Shown: positions 22,260 through 35,535 of the stretch, one piece after another | Layout: every line of letters starts with the position of its first letter | Numbering within the stretch: the first letter of the stretch is position 1 | NCBI GenBank assembly: GCA_004123355.1 | Contig: SCHM01000001.1 | Location: 12,348,193-12,412,192 of the forward strand | Source of the DNA: Amphirosellinia nigrospora | Taxonomy: Eukaryota > Ascomycota > Sordariomycetes > Xylariales > Xylariaceae | DNA length: 64,000 bases | Direction of reading: 5' to 3' | The notes under the pieces: model-generated | Told to the model about the DNA's origin: nothing | What the model saw: only the letters and a program-made list of their open reading frames with translations | Databases searched by the model: none | Translations under genes and position numbers: made by a program

Positions 22260-22807
22260 ATGCGACCTCGCTCCATAGTATTCAAACAGCCTCTGAAGCT
22301 GTTCTCCCAACAGCCGATGACGGGCTATTACCGGGACGGCTACTGCAGGACGGACGGAGACAAGGACCCCGGGAACCACGCCGTAGCGGGGATAGTCACG
22401 GATGAGTTCCTGGACTTCTCGGCGTCGCGCGGCAACGACCTACGTACCATCGGCCTCAGTGAGTACTTCTCAGAACCATTTCCCAAATGGCAATAACTGA
22501 CTCGGAGCGTCGTAGAGGGCGGCTGTCGCTGGTGTCTGTGTACGGCTCGCTGGCTCGAGGCCTACCAAGCCTACCGCAGCGGCAAGGTTAGCAATCTTGG
22601 TGTGCCACGTGTTGATTTGGATGCCACTGAGGACTCGGCCTCGGGATGGTCGACGTGAATACCTTTCGCCAGTTCGCCGTGCAGCGTGGCCCTGGGCAGG
22701 GTCAGAATGGTGGAACGCAAGCTCGTGATGATTTGGGCTGTGTGATGTGCCCGATTGAGCGTGTGTGGTTATTTGGCAGAGGTAGAGTCACGTTGGACTT
22801 GCGGTAG
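22260..22807 (+). CDS. DUF2237 family protein
   Basis: Exons 22260-22458 and 22516-22807. The start MRPRSIVFKQPLKLFSQQPM is followed by the family hallmark TGYYRDGYCRT, DPGNHAVAGIVTDEFLDFS, SRGNDLRTIGL, and after the intron KGGCRWCLCTARWLEAYQAY. This is the short DUF2237 family, shared by bacteria and fungi, with conserved Cys residues (GGCRWCLC) and unknown function. One base is missing in the G3 run at 22643-22645. Restoring it continues as MVDVNTFRQFAVQRG and a divergent tail ending GRVTLDLR, total 492 nt or 163 aa. The tail past the conserved domain is longer than I expect (family about 120-130 aa). The Cys pattern could bind metal, but that is inference. Confidence 0.88.
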
Positions 22808-25800
22808 CATTAAGTTAATATCTGACTCAGTGGCCGGTTTTACATACAGGGCCGAGCACTCAGTATGAACAGGTTGCGATACGCAACTTGCTAAAGTGAC
22901 TTTCTAAGGAGATATGCTGTCTCGAATGCTGTGCCTGTGTACGTTGACACGGGGCTTATAGAGACATAAATGGCAATGTATCTAACTCTTTCGAGAGACT
23001 TACCAGTAGCTACATGCGTACCTTCTGGTAATTACTTGTTGTGGGTGCGCATGGTGAGTTCAATGCATGCCTACGCCTCCTTCACAGTTTTTCTTACGAG
23101 TCTGAAGGATGCTTAATCTACCTCAGTGTGGCCTGCTGTCAGAGCGAAGAACATTTATCATGACTTTAATTCGGATCCTTTAATTCGGATCTGCATTTCA
23201 CAGCTGACACAAGGACTGCCATTGTGGGATAAACGACAATAGAGAGAAGGACATTTGGATATAGTTGACCAAAATTGCCTCCGAGTTAATCACGGTGCTG
23301 AGATCTTCATTGGCATCGCGAGGGGCAAATATTGGCTTCTGTGGATGTGGCTGAGCGATTGTAATTACCGAAGGACTGTACGCTTCGGCACAAGACATGC
23401 GGTAATTCACTTAGCGGTGAATCACCTTTGACAGGGCATAGCTTGGTGGTGGCGTTGGGGGCGTACTTAAAGAAGACTGTTTTGGGTCATATATGATGCA
23501 TGAAATGTAAGACATAGACATTTTAGCGTCAATATTTGAGATGCCGTCATCATCGAATAGAGTAGTGTCCGTGCTGCTATCTCATTAGCAAAGAAGTGTG
23601 CGGTGAAAGGACTTTCGTTCTTAAGTTTGAGTCAGAGCAAGATAGCAAGGAGCGCTCCTGGATACCAGCACCTATGCATTCGTCTACTCGCATAGAAGTA
23701 AGCTGTAATACTCAAATCTGTCAATATGAAGTCGTACAGCTAGTCAAAGTACCGCGGGTGGCGCCGGCAGTCTGACTGCCTAGTAAGACAATCAAAACGG
23801 TTCTGCATCCTGTGTCTCGGTACCGGTACATGATTGCATACAAATGCGGATAAGCGCAGATTTACCAATACAGACACACGACTCAACAGAACAGTTTGAA
23901 TTGATTCATCCTTCCTGTATCTCTTCATTGCTGGACTGGCACTGTGGGTTATTTTGATGTGATGGCACAGCGAATTCCCTGGCCTCGCACAAGCGGAGGG
24001 CCGCCACATCATTGACCTACACGTGTAGACTGTAGGGTGTGGTTGTGTAGCCTGTCAAGGATCAGATGCTCATAATCGGGACCGATTCACGCTTCCATTG
24101 GTAGGATGGGGATGACCCCTTCGTTTGTAAACGGGATGGCAACCTTGTGCAGACGGCCGCGTATTGAGTGGCCAGATGAACACCTCATTCATACAGATGC
24201 AGTATGCAGCCCAGGCGCTACTGGGGAAAGGGAATTTTTGAACCAGGTGAAGAGGTGAAAATAAACCGTCCCAAATTGTAGAGTAGGACGACATTGGAGC
24301 GCGTGGCGAGATCATGGCGAAACATAAGTGCCGTGACGAGGTGTATCTCGTTTATTGGCGTGGCTATTCGTTTGGGGTTTGATCGACTTCAATCGTGATT
24401 TTGTGGACTGGTTCAAGAACTTATTTCCAAGATGTGATGTTATACAGGAATACCTGCCCAGCATTCTCAGGGACAAGGGTCCGAATAGGAGACCCGACAA
24501 ACGGAGCGGCCCAAGCTTTCAGGGGTAGAATATCTTGCCGCCAATGGTAGGATCTCCAATTAAGACATGGTGGTCGTGTACAACTCCTTGTGGTCTATAA
24601 GTTTTGGAATGATACCTGAACAACAATGAGCATACAGAATCAGCGGTTGAACTCACCCCGCAATAATGAGTATGGTTGCAAATCAGGGACATTGGCGCCC
24701 CCTCATGCAGAAACAACAAACAAACAATTCCGAAACGGGCATCAGTATAGAGCCTGGGATACGGCGGCGCCGAAAGGTGGAAGTGGTGAGTTGTTTGTTT
24801 CTGATTGATTTGATACCGAAACTGGTGTGTTGGACTGCCAGTATGATTCGCGTGATGGAATACCGTACCTGCTGGTAAGACGGCCAAGGTGTTTGCTCCT
24901 CTCGACTCAAGAGCGTAGGTAGCGAACAATACCAGTAACTTGGAAGAAAAGAAACGAAATGCAGACAACATGGATTGGTGTATGGCAAGCCAGTATTCAT
25001 ACAGCAAGTTGGCACTCAATATGGTACAATTATAGATAAGTATATAGCCGCCACTTTTTAGGTATCTGCTCAGTAGGCGTAAATGGTGTACTTCCTAAGT
25101 AAATAGACCAGCAACATTTTAACTAAATTTTTTCTATAACATACAACTTATATATCTTGGTGTTGGCAATCAATGTCCGAATACTGATGTTATCTATGCA
25201 GAACCTAGCGTACTTAGTAATAATGCATCTATCGCTTGAAGATCATATGGAAATAGACAGGACTCTAATCCGACGCAAACTGTGTTATTGACATTACTTA
25301 AATGATGTGAGACTTTATCTGAAGGACGTGCGTGCTAAATAGAACATGTGGAGTTGTGGGTCAAGCTGCATCCCCCACCTCGGGAGGCTTCCCCCTATCC
25401 CTTCGCAGCACGCGCCGACGCGTTCCAATATTCTATTCCCGATCCGGAGTATTAGGTACTGAGATAATGTGTAACTTGTATCGACACTTGTCTAAGTCAA
25501 TTATCCCTGCCTTGATCTAGTATTTTACAAGCTTCACGTAATAGTCTTGGAGAATACATCTCACATTAAAGTTAATGCTATACATGTTCTTTATACACAT
25601 ATACATAGAGTAGTAGCAAAGATTGTCGGCTAGTGCCAAGAGGTCTGATAACGTGCTAGTTATCCTGAATTTCAGGGTACTAACCTAGACTAGGAGGTCT
25701 ATAGTGGTTTACGGTATAGTACTATACAATATGAGAATAGGAGCTCGGACCCAGGGCAGGGCCAGGGGTATTCCCCAGGGTATCTCCCCATTGACTGCTC

Positions 25801-26551
25801 GTAGCGAGTTGACCCGAGACCTGGCGTTTGTTTATTCGCTGGGCTTGAACCCTTTTTTCCCTTGTTCCTGTTGAATACGCCAGGGCTTGCATGCTTTACT
25901 CATCTTGCGTCTTGCATTCTGCATCTTGCACCGATGCGACTAAACTCCGTGAATTCTACACTATATTGTAATCGATACTATAATTCCGTTTCTCCCCCTT
26001 CTCGGGGCGCTTACACTATTTCTCTATGCGTGCCCACCAATTGCTAATTCCCGCCCATCTCGATCCCTGGATGCGTCGGCCCATCACCCGCTTGCATCTG
26101 ACCCGTGTCCAATCCCGGTCTAAGTTCTCGTGGCAGGCTTCTCGACGTTCGTAATCCTTGCAACTTTTGTGTTGCAACCCACGCCCACCACAGACGCTCC
26201 CTGGTATCCTTGGCAGCCAGAGAGAGAGGAAGAGCATCGGAGCCACTATCTAAGTACAGCATTTCTAGTCGCGAAATTGTTCGGACTTTTGTTATTTTCA
26301 TTTCACGCACGCTCTCATCGTCGACCGTCAGCCAGACAGAGTAGTGGCAAGCAAGGAAGCCATCGACGGGCGACTTCCTACTAATCTATGCTGTCATCAC
26401 ATTACCGAACCCTGCTACCTGTCATCACGCCGTTTTTCGCATGGCCCTCGTCGCTGTGTGACCGAGCTCCCGTCCTACGCTGACCGTCCAACCCCGAGCC
26501 CCCGAGCCGACCATCCACACATCTGCCCATCTACCAGCCCACATCACCCAA
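22808..26551. other. Gene-poor stretch; one long unidentified minus-strand frame
   Basis: About 3.7 kb with no supportable gene. The longest frame is 25019-24519 (166 codons, minus), with hydrophobic and His-rich text but no recognised domain. A perfect 14-bp tandem duplication lies at 23164-23191. The last 700 bp, C/T-rich, probably contain the promoter and 5' untranslated region of the Sec7 gene. Confidence 0.4.
23164..23191. repeat. Perfect 14-bp tandem duplication
   Basis: CTTTAATTCGGATC occurs twice in direct abutment (23164-23177 and 23178-23191) in gene-free DNA. One of several short perfect duplications in this window. Confidence 0.85.
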
Positions 26552-29500
26552 ATGCAGCATTCCCCAGAGCAGAGCCGACGGCCCCAGAAGCAGCGCCCGA
26601 GCTGAACCTGGATACTGTCGCTGCCACTAATAAGGCCCGCGATGTTGCTCCCGAGCGAGCCTGCCTTTCCTGTCAAGGGCAGGCCACCTGTTTCGAGCCG
26701 TGGTCTGAGGCTGCCGGCCTCTGGTTCCGCTGCCACCTCGAAACGGAATTCAGAGGAATCCTTTCTCGACAATGATTCACCTACGGGCGCCGAAAAGGTT
26801 GAACTCGACTACCGCAGAAGTCGTCTGCCCAGGGATTCCCACGACCTATCCCTCCCCACCAGAAATTCACGCGCGATTCCCTTCTCGGGAATATGCTGAA
26901 CTCGCTCGACCAATTCTCATCAGTCAGATCAACACCCCAATTGCGCCGACTTTCGAGGACGACGGTGACCCTACGGCGTGCCCAGAGGTGATGCGTTCAC
27001 GAGATCCATGACCAGCGCCTCACACCCACCAGCAAATACCTACACCGCCGGAAATCCCTACGGACACGGGTATAGCTACAGCTCCGATTTCGAGGGCTTT
27101 GACGACGCTGCCAGTAGGATTTCCAGTCAGGTCTCCCGCGGGCGTCGCAGTGATAGTAGCTCTGGCTTTCAATCCGGCTTGCCAGGATCAACAGCATGCG
27201 TGAACGGAGCCATCCAGGCACCCCGGCGAAGGGAGCTCTACATTCGAGAGGTGGCAAAACGAGTAAGAGCAGTAGCATAAATAGCTTCGAGATAGGGGGT
27301 GGTGATATGCTCAGGTTTTACCTTCGCAGCGATGGGGACATGCAGGCGGCGGTAGGTCATCAAGTTTCGACAACGGTCAGCGACCGTCCCTCGCCTCGCC
27401 AGATCCTTGGAAGACGGAGCCTTCAAATACCTTCTTGGTCGACGATTACGAAGCAGCCCCTAATCCTACCGTTCCTGGTGGCCCCCGTCGCCCACCGGTG
27501 CCTTTGTCCCCAGCTATCAAGCCATCAGCCCCTCCATCAGAGTACGAGCCGAAGACGCCTGACCGGAAATGGGATACAAGATCTCGGAGTGGCACAAATA
27601 AGACGACACAGTCCAAGTATGGTACTACACGGGAGGCGGCTCCTCCGTTGCCCTCGCTCGATATCCACTCAGCTCCCGCCCCTCATGTTGGCTATGGAAA
27701 ATCCAAAGAAGCCCAGTCAGCCGGGCCAATCGCCGCTCCTCCCCAGTGAAAGAGAACAGGGGTTCTTCAGCAGGTTGTTCGGGTCTGCTCGATCAAGTCC
27801 GAGCCCTGTAGTAGAACCCTTCACGCCACCAACTGCGTCGGTGGTTGCCGAGCCAGTACAAAGCAGCTCGAATAAGAGCAACAATGCTGCGTCTCAGATG
27901 AAGCCTCTATCTGCCCCACCAACGCGCGACTCGGAGTCATCTCGCCAGATGCCCACGTGGTTCAGAAGAAATCCTCATTCTTTAGGAGGAGGAAAAAGTC
28001 AATCACTGAACCTCCAGTGCCACCCCTTCCAATTCCAACCCAGATTGACATCAGCAAAGCAATGGACGTCACTGTTCCTAGGGCTGAAGCTAGTCCTGTT
28101 AGTAGCCTACGTCAAGTGATGAACCCATATCTGAAGGACAGCAACCCTGTGGCACCCCAAGACTTGTTAACTCCGCGACGAGACAACACAATACACACTT
28201 TCGAAACTGAGTCCCGTGGGGAGATTAGTCGAACAACGAGAGGATTCTCTCCCGAATATGAACCTAGTCCGAGTGCCACCATCCGAACTGTGAAATCAAC
28301 ATCGGCTCTCAAAAACCAGGAGTCGCGATGGCGAACCCAGCTAGAAAGTCCAATGCGTAGCCCGCCAGATGTCCCCACGATGCCAACAAACAACTCCGCA
28401 TCCACAACGTTTCTTCACGATAGTAGCGATGATGGTGAAAGGGAACCTGCTACCGGACGAAAACAACGGCAGCGAGCGCAGACGGGAAAGCCCAGTTCGT
28501 CCGGGACTACTCCTAAGCGAGGACGACACCAGCGTCTCTGGGACTCCAAAACACTGCACAATCCGACTTACCAAGCCAAATCCTCACCAAATCTACTGCT
28601 ACAGACAAATCTAGACGAGGGTGACGAAACTCTAGCTAGCTTAGAGGTTCCAGTGGGAAACATAAGACACTCGTCGTCTCGCCCCACGTTGAGCAGATCA
28701 GCTAGTAGTGTACCAAGTGTTACTATTGATAGTTCGCAGGCGAGTCCTCAAGTACCAAGTGGCCCTCTAGACGAGCCTGAAGTAACGGTAGGCGAGCCGA
28801 CTGAAGACGATCGTCAAAAGGCCCAAGGCATATTCGATGGTGACGAGGACTTTATTCAGAAGGAGAAAGCAGCTGCCTGGATGGGAGAGGAGGGACCAGT
28901 TAGGCAGCGGACCTTGCGAGCATATATGGATCTTTACGATTTCGAAAGCCAGAGCGTACTTGTTGCACTAAGACAGGTCTGCTCTCGGCTCGTGTTTCGA
29001 GCAGAGACCCAGCAAGTGGACCGTATTTTGGTAGCTTTCTCGAAGCGCTGGTGTGATTGCAATCCAAATCATGGATTCAAGACTAGTGGTAAGCATTTTT
29101 ACTATCTGAAATAGACGCCGCTAATCCAAAACATAGACGTGATCCATACGATGTGTTACTCATGCTCTTGAACACCGACCTTCATGTAGCAGACATTGAT
29201 CAAAAGATGACTCGTTCCCAGTTCATCAAGAATACCATGTCAACCATTATTCAAGCTGTGCTTGATTCGGCTCCCGAGGCATTAAATCGGCCCAGTATTC
29301 TTCCCTCGAAGGGCTCTTTACTGAGTCCTACTATTCTGGAAACTCCTACGCCTGTTGATAGCGAGCCAGATAAGCGGAATTGGAGGGCGTCATTCAACCC
29401 TGCCTCGCTCTGAGTCGGCACTAGGATCTCACACCGATTCGGGCGCACTTATGGACACATGCGGACCTCTGGTGAAGGCTCCATTTGAAGGCCCCATCCG

Positions 29501-31099
29501 AGCCTGGGAAGGCCAAGTAGAGCTTGTTCTTAAAGAGATATACACATCTATTCGTGAAGAGAGACTCCCTCTCTTCGGTGCGGACGTAAGCTATCAGCCA
29601 CAGCCACAGAGTGGTTTGACTGTGATTGGCAGACTTAAGCGCACTCCCAGCGTACTAAGCAAGGCACCATCAGAGAGCCAGGCGTCTCTTCGTGGACGAA
29701 TCAACGAGTCTGCCCGCACCCAAGCGGGCCGGTGGACTTCTAAGAGCAGGTCGCGCCCAAGACTCGGCAACGGATTCTCATCTAGCCGGACGAGTTTCGA
29801 AGACGGCAACTCGATCTGGAGTCCCTCAGCTTCGTCGGCTACTTGGAGTCGACACTCACTTGGGCGCACACAGACCACAATGTCCATAGATTCATTTGGC
29901 TCAGGATATCCCAACAGCGATTATCAGCAGTCTATTGGGTTTGCTAATGCGCTTAGCCAAGCTATCATCAGAGATGACTACCCCGTGGCAATAGTTCCCA
30001 GTCTATCATGAGCGAGGACTTCCAGGGTACTCAACTCCTCGAAGATGAGTCACTCGAACTGCTCGGGCCCCCATGGGTTAAGGAAGGTATCGTGACCCAT
30101 AAGCATCACCTCGACGGCGTGGAAAAGAAGGCTAAGGATCGCAATTGGAACGAGGTATTTGCTGTTGTTCAGAAAGGAACGATGAGCCTTTTCTCCTTCT
30201 CAACCAAATCAATGCGTCAGAAAGCCCGTACTGGCCGTAAGCCTGTTGCCGGTGCCGTGGTAGGCGGTGGTAATTGGCAAGAGAATGCAACGAATTTGGG
30301 TTCCTTTTCGTTGCGACAGACTCTGGCTTCAGCGCTTCCGCCCCAGGATACTCCCGCACCCGCCCGCATGTCTGGGCATTGAGTCTGCCTTCTGGTGCCG
30401 TGCACCTTTTCCAAGTCGGCACCCCGAAATAAGCAAGGAGTTCGTTTTAACCGTCAACTACTGGAGTGCACGCCTAAGTAGCCACCCACTTATTGGAGGC
30501 ATTAGCAATATAGAGTATGGCTGGAGCGATACGGTAATCAATACTGCTCTGATCGGAACTATAGAGGAGACGCCGATTCCTCAGCGTCCAGGCAGTGCCG
30601 CAGCCGGCCGGACTAGCACACATAGCCGTCAAGGAAGCCGTCAAAGTAGCCTACGCTCATCCTTTGATGTAGGTGGCAACACACGGACTAAACTCCCAGG
30701 AGACGAATACATATTGCTGAGTGGTCACCCCCATCACAATCCTTGCGACTAGCCAATGTTCAGTCTGAGCGCTTGAAGACTTTGGTGGCCTACGTAAAAT
30801 CTGTCGAGGATGAATTGCAGCAACACAACCAACTAAGGTCGCCGATGCTTCTAGCATTTACGCCTCGCGGCCATAACGCGGCTAAAGCGATGGCAAACTG
30901 GGAGCGGAAGAGTAGTTATCTTCTCCGAGAGATTGTCAAGTTTAGAACCTACCTTGACAGTTTACAGCATGCGACCGAGCGGCGCAACGAGATTTACACT
31001 GAACGGGAGAATGCGAGACGGGCAGCCAGAGGAGAGGAAATCGACGATTCGGCAAGTGCGCGTAGCGACGAAGCTGATGTAACGCTCAAAGTCGAATAG
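26552..31099 (+). CDS. Sec7-PH domain Arf guanine-nucleotide exchange factor (Syt1/Yel1-like), many frame breaks
   Basis: The span is reconstructed from successive frames. The N-terminal third is Ser/Pro-rich and disordered-looking, with short basic-hydrophobic motifs (GFFSRLFG, KKSSFFRRRKKS). The Sec7 domain follows: QGIFDGDEDFIQKEKAAAWM, FESQSVLVALRQVCSRLV, RAETQQVDRILVAFSKRWCD (with the expected glutamic-finger Glu), then an intron at 29090-29136 and LLNTDLHVADIDQKMTRSQF. A PH-like domain begins at PPWVKEGIVTHKHHLDGVEK and includes NWNEVFAVVQKGTMSLFSFS. The C-terminus is helical (NWERKSSYLLREIVKFRTYL) and stops at TAG 31097-31099. Such proteins activate Arf GTPases at Golgi or plasma membrane in vesicle traffic. 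I count about eight frame changes, e.g. near 29157. The start is uncertain: ATG 26552 needs a correction before joining the frame that also has ATG 26642. Confidence 0.8.
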
Positions 31100-33044
31100 A
31101 CCTCTAATTGGGACTTTCGATAGCAGCTATTGGGATTGTTGACGATAATGACTACCAGTGATACCCGATAGAGCGCAACGAACTAGCTTTGGTGTTTGCA
31201 CTACTATTACCAGTTTTATAAGAGTACTTTCATGTATATAAACCCCTTCGCTGCGGATGACAGGCTTACGGGCTACACAATGACTCGCTGCATGTATCAC
31301 AGACAAGGCAAAAATGAGATTAATCGATTTCTTTGTGTACCTGCGACTCCTATTGGTTCAGTGCCGTGTCTAACTGTAGATAATAATTTCGATATTCCGC
31401 GCCATCATTTATGCACTTAAGATTTTCCCACTTCTTCCATACAAGACGTGAGATAATGAGAGCGGCTCAATTTTGCACATTAAAGAAGGCAGGGGTAATG
31501 AGCATCAAGGTTGACATTTGGATAGGATATTTACGTATGAATGTCCCTATTTCTCGACATGGGCTACAGATTACTATCTCCAAAGAGCTGAGCTCCAAGC
31601 ATGGTTGTTTCAACAGATACAGTATTGAGTTTCTCTCGCGCCTTGTTTATAGTATGATAGATTGCTTAGTCCATGTTGCTATGAGTTTGAGAAACAACTC
31701 CACGCTAGTAATATCTCGGAGGTCAGGTATTCAGCGAAAAAAGCCATGACCCTCATAAAGATTAAGATAAAATTCAGAGGAGTGTCGTGTTAAGTGGCCA
31801 CATAGCATCGATAATGCTGAGTAGGTACCAAACCCCTATCCGTTTTCATCTGAAGTGAAAGGCAAAACAAGAGCATATAAAGTATAGCAATCGATAGTCT
31901 ATAGATTTGAATCATAGTAGCATGCTAAAGGCAGACAAAACAAAAAAGAGGCGCCATTCTCGAGGATCCAGGACGTAACAACGACAGCTTCTATGGGGAC
32001 ACCAGCAGCCTCAATTGGGGCATGAGGGATTGCCGTGCAACAATGACGTAAAAGGTAGATTAAGTAGTTGAGTATAGTTAGACATACCTGATATGTATAA
32101 CTCTTCAGTAACCCAAGTTGAAAGTAGCGAGAGAATATATAGACGTAAGCGTCAAGAAAGACACACATGACAAGACGACATCGTGCTTTCGCCATCCCAT
32201 TATTTCCCGAAAGGTACCCCGGGGAAGCAATGCAACATCTCGGTGTACCGACCTCTCGATCAACGCTCTGGGATGCCCGTACCCCCAATCTCACCTATCT
32301 CTATCACCAGATAAAGAGCGTCGAAAGAGCGACTTGAAGCAAAAAAAGTTACATATTTCCATTGGTCTTAGATAACGCACTGGCGCCGCCGTCAACCTAT
32401 AACACGGCGCCGGGCCCGCAGGCTGACGGCACGCTTACCCCAAGTGAAAACGCATCACTGCACGTCAGGCATCGGGGCGCTTGGCGCATGCACGGCGTGA
32501 CTTCGTAAGCACCGGCCGATACCCTACAGCACGGCGCCCGGGGCGTTTTAAGCCTTGGATGGTCTTCTCATATTCCTGTTCCTGGGTTTGATCTTTCGTG
32601 GGTTGGTGTTATACACACCGCAAGATTGCGGGCTGTCCAAGGCGTGTGCTAGGGGCAAGAGTAATCCAGATAAGCTGCGAGGCCTTGTGTAGTTTTCGGA
32701 ATGGATAGTCAAGAATTGGGGGCTTATGACTGTTACCGCAAGGTAATAGAGCTATCTCCTTCTGTCCGTCCTTATCTTATTATCCAATGCCGGCATATGT
32801 CGTGCAGCCAAAGCACACCCAGTGATGTTTGTGGAGTTTGAAGTTCAGGGTACAAGCTTGGGACTTATAGTCAGTGAAGAGCCCTTGATCCGAAACCGAC
32901 ATGATGTAATGTCTGAGAGTAATCTATCGGTCCTACAAATATGTCATTGTGGTACATACTTACCCTGTGCCTATAAAGCTAGACACCCGGAAATAGTCCT
33001 AATGGCCCCTTGACCTTTGTAGAGCCGTAGGGTCCTTTTACAAC
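31100..33044. other. Intergenic, no gene seen
   Basis: About 1.9 kb. Mostly AT-rich except a GC-rich island at about 32380-32550, where ACGGCGCC-type strings recur (CACGGCGCCGGG and CACGGCGCCCGGGG). No gene or recognised element. Confidence 0.45.
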
Positions 33045-34590
33045 ATGGCAGAAACACACCTTTCTCGACTTCAACTACCGAATCCACCGCGTTGCTACCG
33101 AAGCCGACCGGTGGATATAGGGATCGATTCGTTTTTGAATATCGAGAATGGCTCGGAGAAATCTGGATACTGACGAAAGCCGCGGTGCCCGTAATATTGG
33201 CATATACCCTCCAGAATAGCCTTCAGACCGCATCCGTGCTAATCGTTGGGCGACTTTCGCCAGAAGCTCTAGCCACAGCCGCCTTCTCGTACATGTTCGC
33301 AATGGCCACGGCATGGTTGGTTGCACTGGGCGGTACCACCGCACTCGATACGCTCGCATCAAGTAGCTTCACCGGGTCCCAGGATCGCCATGATCTAGGG
33401 ATTCTTTGCAACGGGGTATTTTCGTGCTTACCGTCCTATATGCCATTATCGCGGTGATATGGAGCGTCTCGGAGCCGTTGTTTCGAGCACTTGGTCAGGA
33501 AGAATTCATCTGTGTAGAAAGCTCCAGATTCCTTCAAATGCTGATTCCAGGGGCCTAGGGTATGTTTGGTTCGAGGCGATGAAGAAATACCTCCAGGCTC
33601 AGGAGATTTATCAACCGGGAACCTATGTTCTCCTCATCACTTCACCACTCAACATATTTCTGAACTGGCTTTTCGTCCATAAATTCGAGATCGGACTCTA
33701 CGGGGCCCCAGTCGCCACCGGCATCAGCTACTGGGCGTCTTTTTTTCTTCTCGTTGCCTACGCGGTATTCGTCCGTGGCCATGAATGTTGGGGTGGGCTT
33801 GATCTCAAACGTGCCGCATCTCACTTATGGCCGTTCACCCGTTTAGCATTGTTGGGGGTTATCCATGTCGGAACCGAATGGTGGGCTTTTGAGATTGTGG
33901 CTCTGGCAGCTGGGCGGCTAGGCACAATCCCACTCGCCGCACAATCAGTCATCATGACTGCAGACCAGATCATCAACACAATCCCATTCGGCCTAGGTGT
34001 GGCCACTTCGTCCCGGATCGGCAACCTCCTAGGCGCCCAGAGGCCACGGGAAGCAGCTCGCGCGGCCCACTGTGCTGCGGTGCTCTCAGCACTGATTGGG
34101 AGCATCATACTGGGCATCCTCATGGGCACAAAGGACGTCTTCGGCAAGATGTTAACGATGATGAGCGTGTTATCAGACTAGTGGGAGAAGTGATGCCGTT
34201 TGTGGCATTGTTCCAGATCGCAGATGGCTTGAATGGCAGCTGTGGTGGTGTTTTGAGAGGGATGGGCAAACAATGGGTTGGAGCCCTGGTCAACTTAATC
34301 AGCTACTATGGCGGCGCATTGCCAATGGGCATATATCTCGCCTTTCATGGTTGGGGCTGGCAGGCCTGTGGTTTGGCAATTGTGTGGCTCTATACATCGT
34401 TGGGGCTCTCGAATGGGTAATTGTAGGGTTAAGCAAGTGGGACAAAGAAGCCATAAAGGCTATAGAAAGACTACGGGCTGGGGTATTGGAAGGCTCGAAG
34501 ATGAGGAGGATACAGCAGATCGCGCGGTGGACAGCCCGATATAAACTAGATGCTGTGTTTAGAAAGCCATCTTGTGATCTATATACCTAA
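33045..34590 (+). CDS. MATE family multidrug/antimicrobial extrusion transporter
   Basis: I see a single exon from ATG 33045 to TAA 34590. Blocks: GEIWILTKAAVPVILAYTLQ, ASVLIVGRLSPEALATAAF, TALDTLASSSFTGSQ, LPLAAQSVIMTADQIIN-like text (IPLAAQSVIMTADQIINTIP), ATSSRIGNLLGAQRPREA and QIADGLNGSCGGVLRGMGKQ. These are diagnostic of MATE exporters, twelve-helix antiporters that expel organic cations or toxic metabolites. After corrections the length is about 516 aa, normal for fungal MATE. Breaks: near 33061, T3 at 33405-33407, G4 at 33550-33553 (IPGGLGYVWFEA), TT at 34152-34153 (KMFNDDERVIRL) and near 34382. The end is WTARYKLDAVF...CDLYT. Plasma membrane or vacuole is likely; substrate unknown. 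There is no neighbouring biosynthetic gene to suggest one. Confidence 0.9.
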
Positions 34591-35535
34591 GTGTCATGTC
34601 AGGACGGATGGGGGTTTAAAAAAATGTAAACCCACATATACCACCTAGGGTAACAATTCCGGCACTTAGTAGTAACTACCTACCTATGCTATACCTCACA
34701 TAACTCTTTCTTTTTCTAATTATCATAACTGCTTGCGTAGTTAATTTTCTCCAGGGTCATAGCTAGTCGTAGGCCGTTAGATCTTTATACTGTAAGACAT
34801 CTACAACTACATACGCTGCACGCCCCCACTTCGGGTACTACCGCCCTAGCTAAGCCGCTAATGTGTGCCATAGCAACGATCCTTAGCAACGATCCTTCTG
34901 ATGATTGGTCTCCCCGCCGGCATCCACTCTTGTGTCCCTAGCAACCCCTCCCTCCAGAAGCGCCACGCTATGCCAAAAGTGGTATATGACCTCACCCGTC
35001 GAGCCCCTGCCCTAGATTGACTCGAGGCACCCTGCCAGACAAAAAGATGGCCTCCGTCTATCTCCCGGATCCGACGAGGACAATCCCAGAACAATACACA
35101 TCGTATTTCCACAACCCATAAATCAATACGTGCTGTTCTTTGCCGCATTTTATTGTATTGCCACAATAGACGGCCGGACCCTATTATTCTAGTGCTTACC
35201 TGCCTACCTATCGGCGTTGTCGCATGATCTGCAGTCGAAGCAACCCTCTGCAGCCCTTACTGCGACCCTGGTCCCTGAACCATCTCCGTCGCCCATAATA
35301 CCGAAAATAATCAACAGAAGAAACCTACTTAGTACCCGTCCCAGACCTTTATTGTGATACCCTCCTGAGCTCGACTCGTGCGACTGTTTACAACTTGTTA
35401 CTTCTATCCCGCATCCTTGTTTCCTATTACTACGATCAAGGTCACAAACTTCATCACAAAGCACTCAACCGGACGATAACAATACTTCAACGAACAAACT
35501 AGCGAATACACATCTACTCACCGGAATCCTTCACC
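34591..35535. other. Intergenic and probable promoter of the MARVEL gene
   Basis: About 0.95 kb. It carries a 13-bp perfect tandem duplication (34872-34897). The last 300 bp are C/T-rich, typical of a fungal promoter and 5' leader. A minus-strand 86-codon frame here is not convincing. Confidence 0.45.
34872..34897. repeat. Perfect 13-bp tandem duplication
   Basis: AGCAACGATCCTT is present twice in direct abutment (34872-34884 and 34885-34897). Probably replication slippage or a repair scar. Confidence 0.85.
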
